In this document: one piece after another, positions 1 through 5,872 of the stretch
Position numbering within the stretch: the first letter of the stretch is position 1
Layout: each line of letters starts with the position of its first letter
Assembly: GCA_002779235.1 (NCBI GenBank)
Contig: PEXD01000068.1
Span: forward strand, 1-8,191
DNA from: Candidatus Woesearchaeota archaeon CG07_land_8_20_14_0_80_44_23
Lineage (GTDB): Archaea; Nanobdellota; Nanobdellia; Woesearchaeales; 0-14-0-80-44-23
Direction: 5' to 3'
Length of the DNA stretch: 8,191 nt
Notes under the pieces: generated by a model
What the model was told of the DNA's origin: nothing
The model's input: the letters and a program-made list of their open reading frames with translations, nothing else
Databases searched by the model: none
Translations under genes and position numbers: made by a program

Positions 1-147
1 TTTTGTGAATTCTTTTAGAATTTTTTTGTTTCCTGAACAGAAAATTTTAAATTTAATAAAAAATGAATCTATACGAGAAGACTTTAATATTTGTATGAAA
101 TCTGTTAAAGTCTTCTGGACATAGGCAAGGCAAATAATAATGAACAT
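1..147. other. Unassigned AT-rich left edge, possibly the end or start of a gene outside the window
   Basis: No gene can be called here with confidence. On the plus strand one frame is open from the window edge to a TAG at 122-124 (about 40 codons), which would be the C-terminal end of an upstream gene convergent with the minus gene at 168. On the minus strand a frame opens at an ATG at 145-147 and runs off the left edge (49 codons, rich in Ile, Phe and Lys). The two readings exclude each other, and each is rich in A and T codons unlike the rest of the window. The segment also contains two inverted repeats, listed separately, so it may be non-coding. Confidence 0.3.
76..116. repeat. Perfect 12-bp inverted repeat (hairpin A)
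   Basis: AGAAGACTTTAA at 76-87 is the exact reverse complement of TTAAAGTCTTCT at 105-116, with a 17-nt spacer. A T-G wobble could extend the stem by one pair. It lies 4 bp from a second perfect inverted repeat at 121-163. The stem is not followed by a T-run, so a simple terminator is not obvious. It could be part of a structured RNA, a protein-binding palindrome or the end of a mobile element. Confidence 0.55.
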
Positions 148-163
148 TAATTCCCTTGCCTAT
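121..163. repeat. Perfect 10-bp inverted repeat (hairpin B), possible transcription end signal
   Basis: ATAGGCAAGG at 121-130 is the exact reverse complement of CCTTGCCTAT at 154-163. The 23-nt spacer contains a smaller inner palindrome (TAATG at 138-142, CATTA at 145-149). It starts 4 nt beyond the stop codon of the minus-strand gene ending at 168, where a 3'-end structure would be expected. A terminator role is inferred from position only; the T content around it is unremarkable. Confidence 0.5.
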
Positions 164-167
164 AAAT

Positions 168-743
168 CTACTTCTTATTCCCGTTTGGACCTGAGTAGAA
201 AATTTTGTTTATGTTAAAGTCCCCTGGCTTGAACTGCCCTGTCCTCACCTCAGGCGCTGCTCCTGCTCCTCTCTTCTCAGGAGAAGATGCGATTATTCCC
301 CTGCTGTCGGGCTGCGGCTGCTGCTCGGGCTTGGGCTCTGGCTTCGGCTGTTCTGCCTGCTTTGATTCCTGGCTGCTCTCTGGTGCTGGCTGCTTGGCTG
401 GCGCCTGCTGGAGCCCTGAAATTATTGCTGACATCTGGCCTATTTTCTTGTCAAACTTGTTTATTTCTCCAATCATTTCATTCATTTTTGACTGAACTTC
501 TGTTATCATGCTCTTCTGCTGGTTTATCTGCAGTGAAAGCCTCTTGAAATCTTCGTTGTATTGTATGTCTGTCATTTTATTCTCCTGCGCCTTTGGGTTA
601 GCGCTCGGTATGTTCACCTCGCTTTTTGATTGTGTTGCCTTTTCTGCCTGGGAAACAGCATCCTGAATGTTGTTTGCAAAGCCGTGCTTCATAAGTTCCC
701 TTGCGAGAGCCTCAATCTTTTTCACTCTCTCAATATCTGCCAT
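168..743 (-). CDS. Small protein with N-terminal helical motif, coiled coil and Pro/Gln/Glu-rich tail; function unknown
   Basis: 191 residues from the ATG at 743. An upstream in-frame ATG at 761 was rejected because its codons contain the AAAGGTGG ribosome-binding site that serves the 743 start. Visible parts are: residues 10-37, a predicted helical motif with spaced Leu, Ala and Gly (IExLAxxLxKxGxA...); 57-112, a heptad-like stretch rich in Ile, Met, Gln and Lys, probably a coiled coil; 115-150, a disordered segment of Pro, Glu, Gln and Lys; and 168-191, a short C-terminal segment containing FNINKIFYSG. No signal peptide, membrane segment or catalytic motif is seen. The helical motif recurs without gaps in the protein encoded just upstream (842-1294), so the two are probably related. 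A 98-nt gap separates them. I do not recognise the family. Soluble, perhaps scaffold-like or oligomeric, is inference. Confidence 0.75.
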   Translation of the reverse strand: MADIERVKKIEALARELMKHGFANNIQDAVSQAEKATQSKSEVNIPSANPKAQENKMTDIQYNEDFKRLSLQINQQKSMITEVQSKMNEMIGEINKFDKKIGQMSAIISGLQQAPAKQPAPESSQESKQAEQPKPEPKPEQQPQPDSRGIIASSPEKRGAGAAPEVRTGQFKPGDFNINKIFYSGPNGNKK

Positions 744-841
744 CAAACCACCTTTCAGCATAAAAACACAGGATTTCCTGCCTTTTATTGGCTAAAAATG
801 CCTGCCTTTTTTAAGTTTTGCCTAAATATTTTGATTTCCAG

Positions 842-1294
842 TCACTGCGGCTTTTCAGAAGGGGCTTCGCCAGGTTTTTCAGGCGCCTTTTTATCAGCAT
901 TCTTTTTCTCAGCCTCAGATTCAGCCTTGGGCTCAGCAGGTTTTGTCTCTGCCGGCTTTGGCTGCTCTGGTTTTGAAGGCGTGGATGAGATTCCTTCATG
1001 AGAGGATTCGCCGGTTTCACCCATCAGGTCCTTCAGGGTCTTGCCCTCCTCTTCTGCAATGTTGTATTCCGGCTTCACGAATTTTTTATTTTCATCCTCT
1101 AAATCCGGGGCAGCGGACTTCCTCGACCTTATGTAGCCGTACATCATGCGCTGGCGCTCTATTATCTTCTTTGCTAGCGCTACAGAATCAGCAAGAGTGC
1201 CTGCAAGCCCGTTTTTCCTGAGGGTGCTTGCAAGGTTTTCTATCTCTTCCTCCTCGCTTATCTCCTTTTTCAGATTATCTGTATTTTCAGACAT
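842..1294 (-). CDS. Small acidic/charged protein sharing the helical motif of its neighbour; function unknown
   Basis: 150 residues from the ATG at 1294. A GTG three codons upstream (1303) is possible, but GGGTG just before it could act as ribosome-binding site for the ATG. Residues 18-45 match residues 10-37 of the 168-743 protein without gaps, with about 12 of 28 identical (Ile, Glu, Leu, Ala, Leu, Lys, Gly, Ala, Asp, Val, Ala, Lys). A basic helix follows (ERQRMMYGYIRSRK, 46-59), then a short segment with EYNIAEEEGKTLKDLMGE (76-93) that looks sequence-specific rather than low-complexity. A tail from 100 to 150 consists mainly of Pro, Lys, Glu and Ala and is probably disordered. It starts 56 nt after the ZPR1 stop on the same strand, with an AT-rich TATA-like stretch in between, so it may be co-transcribed or have its own promoter. 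The family is not recognised. Confidence 0.75.
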   Translation of the reverse strand: MSENTDNLKKEISEEEEIENLASTLRKNGLAGTLADSVALAKKIIERQRMMYGYIRSRKSAAPDLEDENKKFVKPEYNIAEEEGKTLKDLMGETGESSHEGISSTPSKPEQPKPAETKPAEPKAESEAEKKNADKKAPEKPGEAPSEKPQ

Positions 1295-1350
1295 AAACCG
1301 CACCCTGTTATCTGAAAAAAGTATGCTTATTATTAAATTTTTGCAAAGAA

Positions 1351-1971
1351 TTAGTTCTTTACCGGCTTCAGCTTCTCAACAACTGCCCTGTCAGATATTA
1401 TGGCGGAATTGCCAGCAGGGTCCTCTATGATTATCTTAATCTTTTCCCTGCCGCAGATTACCCTGTCAATTTTTTTCATAATATTCTTGGCTTTATCCCT
1501 ATTTTCTTCATCTTCTTCCTCATTCTCCCTGATGAACTGGACAATGTCCTTAAATTTCATGAGAAGCCCCTCTATGTTTGTGACAAAGCCCTCTGAGAAG
1601 TCGCCCGGCTCCATGTCTCCGATATACGGAATTTTCACTGTTGCACTTCCTGATTTTACAACTCTTACTTTCATGTCTTCCTCAGAAGAAACCTCAAAAG
1701 TATACCTGCAGGGCTCCTTTGCCTCCAGGCACTCAACATCAGACTTCCTGAAGTCGCAGTTTGAGCAGCTCATTGAGAATATGGAGACAGGGCCGAAGTA
1801 GGGAATCTCCATGTCCTCCTCTCTTAGAGTCAAATTATTTGTTCCGCATACAGGGCAGGGCTGCCCTGGAAGCTCAGCCGGCTTCTGAAGGATTTCCTTT
1901 TCATCTTCCCTCTTTTCATTCTCAGGGCGTTTCTCCTCGGAAACTTGGACGGATTTTTTCTTACCAGCCAT
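1351..1971 (-). CDS. Archaeal single-domain ZPR1-type zinc-finger protein
   Basis: 206 residues. The ZPR1 module is clear: a C4 zinc site with CPVC at 39-42 and CSNC at 69-72, the intervening EIPYFGPVSI (55-64), FRKSDVE after the second Cys pair (74-80), and the downstream beta/alpha part with RVVKSGSATVKIPYIGD (103-119) and EGFVTNIEGLL (127-137). Eukaryotic ZPR1 has two such modules and assists folding of elongation factor 1A; archaeal members have one, and the role is known less well. Residues 1-33 form a charged, Lys/Glu-rich extension outside the family domain, and 149-160 is an acidic insertion. The ATG at 1971 is preceded by a TATA-like box at the leaderless distance and has no Shine-Dalgarno sequence. 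The two motif-sharing small proteins lie downstream on the same strand. A folding role here is inferred from the family. Confidence 0.9.
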   Translation of the reverse strand: MAGKKKSVQVSEEKRPENEKREDEKEILQKPAELPGQPCPVCGTNNLTLREEDMEIPYFGPVSIFSMSCSNCDFRKSDVECLEAKEPCRYTFEVSSEEDMKVRVVKSGSATVKIPYIGDMEPGDFSEGFVTNIEGLLMKFKDIVQFIRENEEEDEENRDKAKNIMKKIDRVICGREKIKIIIEDPAGNSAIISDRAVVEKLKPVKN

Positions 1972-1993
1972 AAGGCAAAATTAATGGAGCGGG

Positions 1994-2001
1994 TATAAAA
2001 A
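1994..2001 (-). promoter_or_regulatory. TATA box of the ZPR1 gene
   Basis: Read on the minus strand, TTTTTATA ends 22 nt before the ATG at 1971, so transcription should begin at or next to the start codon. This is the archaeal leaderless arrangement. No ribosome-binding site is seen before the ATG. Confidence 0.65.
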
Positions 2002-2073
2002 CATTTTGGTTGATGCGGCTCTGCCTGAAAATGCGTTTCCAATGTTGTCTGAATAGAGCTCTGCTCCCAAAAA

Positions 2074-2110
2074 CTTTTAAATTCCACTGCAAGAAGGCAT
2101 GATGAGGTGG
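2074..2110 (+). promoter_or_regulatory. TATA-like box and Shine-Dalgarno sequence of the tautomerase gene
   Basis: CTTTTAAAT at 2074-2082 is the TATA-like box, and GAGGTGG at 2104-2110 is a good ribosome-binding site 4 nt before the ATG at 2115. The expected transcription start (about 26 nt from the box centre) falls next to the Shine-Dalgarno itself, giving a very short leader. This differs from the leaderless genes around it. Confidence 0.55.
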
Positions 2111-2114
2111 TTAT

Positions 2115-2312
2115 ATGCCTATTGTGCAAATTGAGAGCTGGCCAATTGAGAAGGAAAAGAAGCCGCTGCTGATAAAGAAGATAACTGATGTTTTCACAGA
2201 GATGGGGATACCTGCCCAGGCAGTCACTGTGCTCATACATGAAACCAGCCTTGACAACTGGGGAAGCGGGGGAGAGCAGCACTCTGTGAAATTCAAGGAC
2301 TTAAAGAGATGA
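2115..2312 (+). CDS. 4-oxalocrotonate tautomerase-like small protein
   Basis: 65 residues, close to the usual 60-70 of this superfamily. After removal of Met1 the N-terminus is Pro (MPIVQIE), the general acid/base of these enzymes, which tautomerise enol/keto acids as small oligomers. The core is typical: a helix around KKPLLIKKITDVFTEM, then AVTVLIHETSLDNWGSGGEQ, where the LIHE and NWGxGG elements resemble the DmpI-like branch. The positions of Arg11 and Arg39 in the Pseudomonas enzyme appear to be Glu and Thr here, so activity on the classical substrate is doubtful. No aromatic degradation genes are nearby. The start is fixed by a Shine-Dalgarno sequence 4 nt upstream and by the required Pro. 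LonB follows 38 nt later with its own promoter. Family assignment is firm; the substrate is unknown. Confidence 0.88.
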   Translation: MPIVQIESWPIEKEKKPLLIKKITDVFTEMGIPAQAVTVLIHETSLDNWGSGGEQHSVKFKDLKR

Positions 2313-2316
2313 AAGA

Positions 2317-2324
2317 TTTTTAAA
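2317..2324 (+). promoter_or_regulatory. TATA box of lonB
   Basis: TTTTTAAA lies 26 nt before the ATG at 2351, just after the tautomerase stop codon. There is no Shine-Dalgarno sequence before the ATG, so a leaderless or nearly leaderless lonB transcript is expected independent of the upstream gene. Confidence 0.6.
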
Positions 2325-2350
2325 GAATTCATTATATCAGAAGTGCAATC

Positions 2351-4219
2351 ATGATGAAATTCAAGACAACTGCTGAAATAAAAGTTCCGAAGAGCACTAT
2401 AGAGCAGGTGATAGGGCAGGATGAGGCAGTTGCAATAATGAAGAAGGCGGCCCAGCAGAGGAGGCATGTGCTTCTTATAGGCGAGCCGGGAACTGGAAAG
2501 TCAATGCTCGGAATGGCCCTCGCGGAGATGCTTCCAAAGGAAAAACTCGTTGACATACTCGCATTCTACAATCCCAATGACGAGAACCAGCCGCTGATAA
2601 GGACAGTTCCCGCAGGCAAAGGCAGGGAGATTGTGGCAAGGGCAAGGGCTGAGGCAATGCTCGGCTCCAAGAACCAGACAGCGATTTACTGGGTGCTCGC
2701 GATAATCTCCCTGGTGATACCCTGGTGGGCGAGGTCCTACTACAAGTCAGACATAATATTCGCAGCGCTCTTCATAGGAGGCATGCTGTTTCTCACAGGC
2801 GTGATGTTCGCGATGAATATCGGAAGGCCGAAGGTATCGCAGACAAGCCCGCCAAAGGTTATTGTCGACAACTACGGCAGGAAGCACTCCCAGTTCTATG
2901 ATGCTACAGGGGCGCATGCAGGCGCGCTTCTCGGAGATGTTCTCCACGACCCCTTCCAGAGCGGGGGGCTTGGAACGCCAGCGCATGAGAGGGTGATCGC
3001 AGGAATGATTCACAAGGCGCACATGGGAGTTCTCTTTGTGGATGAGATTGCAACGCTCGAGCCGGCAACCCAGCAGGAGCTGCTTACAGCGCTTCAGGAG
3101 GGGAAATACGCAATAACAGGGCAGTCAGAGAGGAGCGCAGGCGCAATGGTCAGGACTGACATGGTGCCCTGCAACTTCATACTTGTCGCAGCAGGAAATG
3201 TCCAGACAGTCAAGAACATGCACCCCGCCCTGAGGTCCAGAATCAGGGGATACGGCTATGAGGTTTACATGCACGAGACAATGAAGGATACTGAAGAGAA
3301 CCGCGACAAGATAGTGAGGTTCGTAGCCCAGGAAGTTGTGAAGGACAAGAAAATACCGCACTTCTCAAGCGGAGCTGTAGATGAGATAATAGACCAGGCG
3401 AGGAAGATGGCCAACAGGAAGGGCTGCCTGACGCTGAGGTTCAGGGAATTAGGCGGGCTGATAAGGGCTGCTGGCGATGTTGCGCTTGAGGAAGGCGCAA
3501 AGGTTGTTGAAAAGAAGCATGTGCTTTCAGCACGGAAGGTTGCAAGGACTCTTGAGCAGCAGATGGCGGACACCTACATAGAGAGGAAGCGGGAGTACGA
3601 GGTCATAAAAGTGTCGGGCGAGCAGGTTGGAAGGGTGAACGGGCTCGCAGTCATAGGAGGAGAGGATGCATTCTCAGGCATAATCCTTCCGATAGAAGCA
3701 GAGGTGACTGCTGGCGGAAAGCAGAAGGAGTTCATAGCCACTGGAAAGCTCGGCGAGATTGCAAAGGAAGCAGTTATAAACGTCTCTGCCATAGTCAAGA
3801 AGTATTTCGGCGAGGACATAAAGAAGTATGACACCTTTGTCCAGTTCCTGCAGACATACGAGGGAGTTGAGGGAGACAGCGCAAGCATTGCTGTTGCAAC
3901 AGCAATAATAAGCGCGCTGAAGAATGTTCCTGTTAAGCAGGAATATGCAATGACCGGCTCGCTCTCGGTGAGGGGAGAGGTTCTCCCTGTCGGAGGCGTC
4001 TCTGCAAAGGTTGAGGCAGCAATAGACGCCGGGGTCAAGAAGGTGATTGTGCCGAAGTCAAACATGCAGGATATAGTGATAGACCCTGACAGGCTCTCAA
4101 AGATAAAGCTTATACCTGTCGAGAGCATCATTGACGTCCTCAGGGAAGTTATTGACTGGAGAAAGAAGCCGGACGTGCTCGGCAAGATAATCAGCACAAA
4201 CGGGAATAATGAAAAATAA
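2351..4219 (+). CDS. lonB: Membrane-anchored ATP-dependent protease LonB
   Basis: 622 residues, the normal size for archaeal LonB, which unfolds and degrades cytosolic and membrane proteins as a membrane-bound hexamer. The AAA+ module has Walker A GEPGTGKS at 44-51 and Walker B VLFVDE at 227-232. Two hydrophobic segments (about 112-127 and 135-155) sit between them, the archaeal hallmark that ties the ring to the membrane in place of the bacterial N-domain. ALRSRI (293-298) carries the probable arginine finger. The protease domain covers about 415-605, with catalytic Ser510 in EGDSAS and Lys553 in [10 protein letters not shown]; their 43-residue spacing matches E. coli Lon. All key residues are present. 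Two ATGs are adjacent (2351 and 2354) and either could start. It is convergent with the phosphoribosyltransferase gene with 14 nt between stops. This is probably the main general protease at the membrane, since archaea usually lack FtsH. Confidence 0.97.
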   Translation: MMKFKTTAEIKVPKSTIEQVIGQDEAVAIMKKAAQQRRHVLLIGEPGTGKSMLGMALAEMLPKEKLVDILAFYNPNDENQPLIRTVPAGKGREIVARARAEAMLGSKNQTAIYWVLAIISLVIPWWARSYYKSDIIFAALFIGGMLFLTGVMFAMNIGRPKVSQTSPPKVIVDNYGRKHSQFYDATGAHAGALLGDVLHDPFQSGGLGTPAHERVIAGMIHKAHMGVLFVDEIATLEPATQQELLTALQEGKYAITGQSERSAGAMVRTDMVPCNFILVAAGNVQTVKNMHPALRSRIRGYGYEVYMHETMKDTEENRDKIVRFVAQEVVKDKKIPHFSSGAVDEIIDQARKMANRKGCLTLRFRELGGLIRAAGDVALEEGAKVVEKKHVLSARKVARTLEQQMADTYIERKREYEVIKVSGEQVGRVNGLAVIGGEDAFSGIILPIEAEVTAGGKQKEFIATGKLGEIAKEAVINVSAIVKKYFGEDIKKYDTFVQFLQTYEGVEGDSASIAVATAIISALKNVPVKQEYAMTGSLSVRGEVLPVGGVSAKVEAAIDAGVKKVIVPKSNMQDIVIDPDRLSKIKLIPVESIIDVLREVIDWRKKPDVLGKIISTNGNNEK

Positions 4220-4233
4220 GCAAAACTTTACTA

Positions 4234-4758
4234 TCAAAAAGGTTCTTTGAATTCCCAGGAATAGTCAATCCAGAGCGGCGGGATTTTCTCGCCGAAATAA
4301 ATCTTTACATTTTCGGGAAGTTTTCCTGTCTTCTCCTTTTCTTTCATGTGGACAACAAGAACCCTTAATTCCTTCACTTTCAGGCCAAAAAGGTAGTCAG
4401 CTGCTTTTTCCAGCGTGCGCCCCGTATCGTCAATCTCATCAACCATAAGAATTTTTGTCCCTGCAATTTTTTTCTCAAGCTCGGAGTCCAGTTTCTGCGT
4501 TATTATCGGCTCCGGAAGAAGATGGTCATCCTTGTCATAGTTGGACAGCCCTATGATGTAGATTGGAATGTCAGGAATTCCAAAGCTGTTCTTCAGAAAG
4601 GATTTAGCAATCCTCACAGGTATCAGCCCGCCTGTGGCTATGCCAACAAGAACATCGGGGATGTATTTGTCCTTAAGAATTTCATAGCATGCTTTGCCAA
4701 CAAGGTTGTGCACTGTCTTATAAGAAACCTGCAGATGCTTGGGATTTGTGTCCGCCAT
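4234..4758 (-). CDS. Phosphoribosyltransferase, hypoxanthine/xanthine-guanine type
   Basis: 174 residues with the type I phosphoribosyltransferase fold. The PRPP-binding signature is ILMVDEIDDTGRTL at 103-116 (two acidic residues followed by DTGRT), preceded by the PPi-loop region VGIATGGLIPVRIA at 38-51. The C-terminal part FGEKIPPLWIDYSWE (155-169) has the aromatic pattern of the archaeal/bacterial Hpt1-like group (COG2236), where a Trp packs near the base. Such enzymes join a purine base to PRPP in purine salvage; which base is used cannot be read from sequence. The ATG at 4758 has a TATA box at leaderless distance and no Shine-Dalgarno. The PAC2 gene upstream on the same strand is only 39 nt away, but this gene has its own promoter in that gap. 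An orotate or regulatory PRTase is less likely because of the C-terminal motif. Confidence 0.87.
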   Translation of the reverse strand: MADTNPKHLQVSYKTVHNLVGKACYEILKDKYIPDVLVGIATGGLIPVRIAKSFLKNSFGIPDIPIYIIGLSNYDKDDHLLPEPIITQKLDSELEKKIAGTKILMVDEIDDTGRTLEKAADYLFGLKVKELRVLVVHMKEKEKTGKLPENVKIYFGEKIPPLWIDYSWEFKEPF

Positions 4759-4779
4759 ATAATAGGAAAAAAACGCTTG

Positions 4780-4788
4780 TTAATAAAA
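4780..4788 (-). promoter_or_regulatory. TATA box of the phosphoribosyltransferase gene
   Basis: On the minus strand TTTTATTAA is centred 26 nt before the ATG at 4758, in the 39-nt gap after the PAC2 gene. It implies a leaderless transcript separate from PAC2. Confidence 0.55.
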
Positions 4789-4797
4789 TTATCGCTT

Positions 4798-5598
4798 TTA
4801 CCCGATATAGTTCATGTCTGGGGGAAGCTTTTTGAACTTATGCATCAGCTCGGGCTTTCCAAACTGCTTTCCCAAATCTGCCTGCAGGTTGTTTTTTATC
4901 TGCCTCTCAATCTCCTTCATGTCCCTGTCAATCTTCCTTATGTCAACCCTGAGAGAGAGTTTCTGGTTGAGTATCCTTATCATCTCGCGGGCGCCCTTTA
5001 TCCCGAGATACATCGGGTGGGCAAAAGTTTCTGCAAGCAGTGTTATTGCAGGAATTTTCCTCTTCTTCCCGATTCCCAGAAGAAGCCCTGCTGCGCCGAT
5101 TATTGGGCCGACGAATCCGAAGAGCTTTGTCTCTATTGAGGTGCCCTTGGCATATTTGTCAACAATCTTCTTGTCTGTCCCTGTGCAGTAAACCTTCGGG
5201 TTCTCGGGAACCTGCGAGAGCCCTATGCCCCCAAGCGTTATTATCTCGCAGCCGCCCATTTTATTGAACATCTGGACAAGATTCTCGGCGAACTCATAGG
5301 ATGCCCTTTCCTCAACTGGCTGGAAGTCGCCTGCAAGGAACAAGACGTCATGCTCGCCTTTCATTCTCTTAAGGTAAACCTTCACAGATGGAAGCTCCAC
5401 AAGGTTTTTCTCAGTCACAAAAACAGAATTGGGAAATGAGTCAGAGTAAATCTGGTAAATGAGCTCTGGCTTCAGCTGGTCAACCATGAAGTCAACTGCA
5501 ATCTTCCCAACATTCCCGATGCCAGGAAGCCCCTCTATCATTATCGGGCTCTTCACTGGCGGAAGCTTCTTTGGAATCTGGACAATCTCGAATGCCAT
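4798..5598 (-). CDS. PAC2-family protein (proteasome assembly chaperone-like)
   Basis: 266 residues spanning the PAC2 domain. Recognisable blocks are IEGLPGIGNVGKIA (21-34), VLFLAGDFQP (85-94), ITLGGIGLSQ (120-129), FVGPIIGAAGLLLG (162-175) and LLAETFAHP (187-195), the usual Gly-rich loops of COG1938-type proteins. Archaeal PAC2 relatives of PbaA/PbaB bind proteasome subunits or other clients as chaperones, and PAC2 is the fold of eukaryotic PAC1/PAC2 that assemble the 20S core. A charged, probably helical extension follows (about 200-258). The protein ends in MNYIG: the Tyr is third from the end, so it is close to but not a true HbYX tail, which needs a penultimate Tyr. The ATG at 5598 has a TATA box at leaderless spacing. 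The partner is unknown; no proteasome subunit gene is in the window. Confidence 0.87.
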   Translation of the reverse strand: MAFEIVQIPKKLPPVKSPIMIEGLPGIGNVGKIAVDFMVDQLKPELIYQIYSDSFPNSVFVTEKNLVELPSVKVYLKRMKGEHDVLFLAGDFQPVEERASYEFAENLVQMFNKMGGCEIITLGGIGLSQVPENPKVYCTGTDKKIVDKYAKGTSIETKLFGFVGPIIGAAGLLLGIGKKRKIPAITLLAETFAHPMYLGIKGAREMIRILNQKLSLRVDIRKIDRDMKEIERQIKNNLQADLGKQFGKPELMHKFKKLPPDMNYIG

Positions 5599-5620
5599 GG
5601 AAAAAAAGAATTAGAGGCAG

Positions 5621-5630
5621 ATTTAAAAAT
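5621..5630 (-). promoter_or_regulatory. TATA box of the PAC2 gene
   Basis: ATTTTTAAAT on the minus strand is centred 27 nt before the ATG at 5598. The hairpin repeat at 5640-5668 begins only 10 bp further upstream, close to where transcription factor B or a regulator would bind. Confidence 0.65.
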
Positions 5631-5639
5631 GTTTTGGAA

Positions 5640-5676
5640 CCGCCCTTTTCACTTCGTGAAAAGCGCGGATGGAAAA
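5640..5676. repeat. Hairpin repeat, copy 1
   Basis: Stem pairs 5640-5651 with 5657-5668 around loop CTTCG: CCGC pairs with GCGG, a C/C mismatch, then CTTTTCA pairs with TGAAAAG. The shared sequence continues as GATGGAAAA to 5676. Copy 2 at 5784-5819 has the same outer stem, the same mismatch and the same 3' extension, but a different inner pair and loop. It lies just upstream of the PAC2 promoter. The two copies adjoin unrelated sequence, suggesting a dispersed palindromic element. The strand of expression, if any, is not known. Confidence 0.7.
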
Positions 5677-5761
5677 GGAAGAAGTTTATCCGAGGGCTTG
5701 CTTCCTGCTTTTTTCCTTCTGCAGAAAAATAATTGATGGAAAAGAAAACGACTATAATGAT

Positions 5762-5783
5762 TTAAAAAAAGGTGGGCTCAGGG
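5762..5783 (-). repeat. Displaced copy of the tRNA-Lys 3' end and its T-run
   Basis: These 22 bp are identical to 5862-5883, exactly 100 bp away. The second copy is the last 11 nt of tRNA-Lys (part of the T stem, the 3' acceptor strand and the discriminator A) with its downstream CC and T7. The rest of the tRNA is missing here; the hairpin repeat adjoins directly at 5784. Such duplicated tRNA 3' ends mark site-specific integration in archaea, but only 78 bp separate the copies, so this would be a remnant or a simple local duplication. Confidence 0.7.
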
Positions 5784-5819
5784 CCGCCCTTTTCCTACGG
5801 GAAAAGCGCGGATGGAAAA
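5784..5819. repeat. Hairpin repeat, copy 2
   Basis: Stem pairs 5784-5795 with 5800-5811 around TACG: CCGC/GCGG, the same C/C mismatch as copy 1, then CTTTTCC/GGAAAAG. Relative to copy 1 the innermost A-T pair is replaced by C-G, a compensatory change that keeps pairing. Read from the plus strand the loop is C(UACG)G, a UNCG-type tetraloop that is unusually stable in RNA. The conserved 3' extension GATGGAAAA follows. Copy 2 abuts the displaced tRNA-Lys 3' end. Confidence 0.7.
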
Positions 5820-5850
5820 ACTAACTAAAAAAATAACTGAAAAACTAACT
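5815..5850. repeat. Short direct repeats, AT-rich
   Basis: GAAAAACTAACT occurs at 5815-5826 and again at 5839-5850, with AAAAAAATAACT between. This is low-complexity sequence between hairpin copy 2 and the tRNA terminator; no coding frame or RNA is seen. It may have arisen by slippage. Confidence 0.45.
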
Positions 5851-5863
5851 CAAAGAAGTAATT

Positions 5864-5870
5864 AAAAAAA
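5864..5870 (-). terminator. T-run terminator of tRNA-Lys
   Basis: Seven T residues on the minus strand begin 2 nt after the tRNA discriminator base. Oligo-T without a hairpin is the usual archaeal intrinsic termination signal. Confidence 0.65.
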
Positions 5871-5872
5871 GG

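Noticed and set aside
205..547. Cys/Ala/Gly/Leu-rich plus-strand frames opposite the 168-743 gene.
   Set aside because: Their composition is the antisense of Pro/Glu/Gln-rich codons. The minus frame has a Shine-Dalgarno, a coiled coil and a motif shared with a neighbour.
2010..2052. Possible C/D box guide RNA: TTGATGC, then CTGA at 2025-2028 and CTGA at 2049-2052.
   Set aside because: Box C differs from the consensus at two positions, the first guide would be only 8 nt, and no good C' box is seen. Chance is more likely.
3574..4197. Long open frame on the minus strand opposite lonB (about 207 codons).
   Set aside because: It lies entirely opposite the conserved protease domain. The translation is Ser/Thr/Phe-rich without a domain, as expected of a shadow frame.
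4798..4812. HbYX proteasome-docking tail on the PAC2 protein.
   Set aside because: The end is NYIG, so Tyr is third from the end, not penultimate. It was kept as a remark only.
4522..5139. Long plus-strand open frame across the PRTase and PAC2 genes.
   Set aside because: It crosses two well-supported minus-strand genes and their intergenic promoter, and has no family features.
5762..5860. A second, degenerate tRNA gene ending at 5773.
   Set aside because: Only the acceptor 3' strand and three T-stem bases match. No T loop, anticodon arm or D arm can be found in the adjoining sequence.
5640..5872. CRISPR array.
   Set aside because: Only two copies of the palindromic repeat and two of the tRNA fragment exist, with different flanks and no regular spacers; no cas genes are present.
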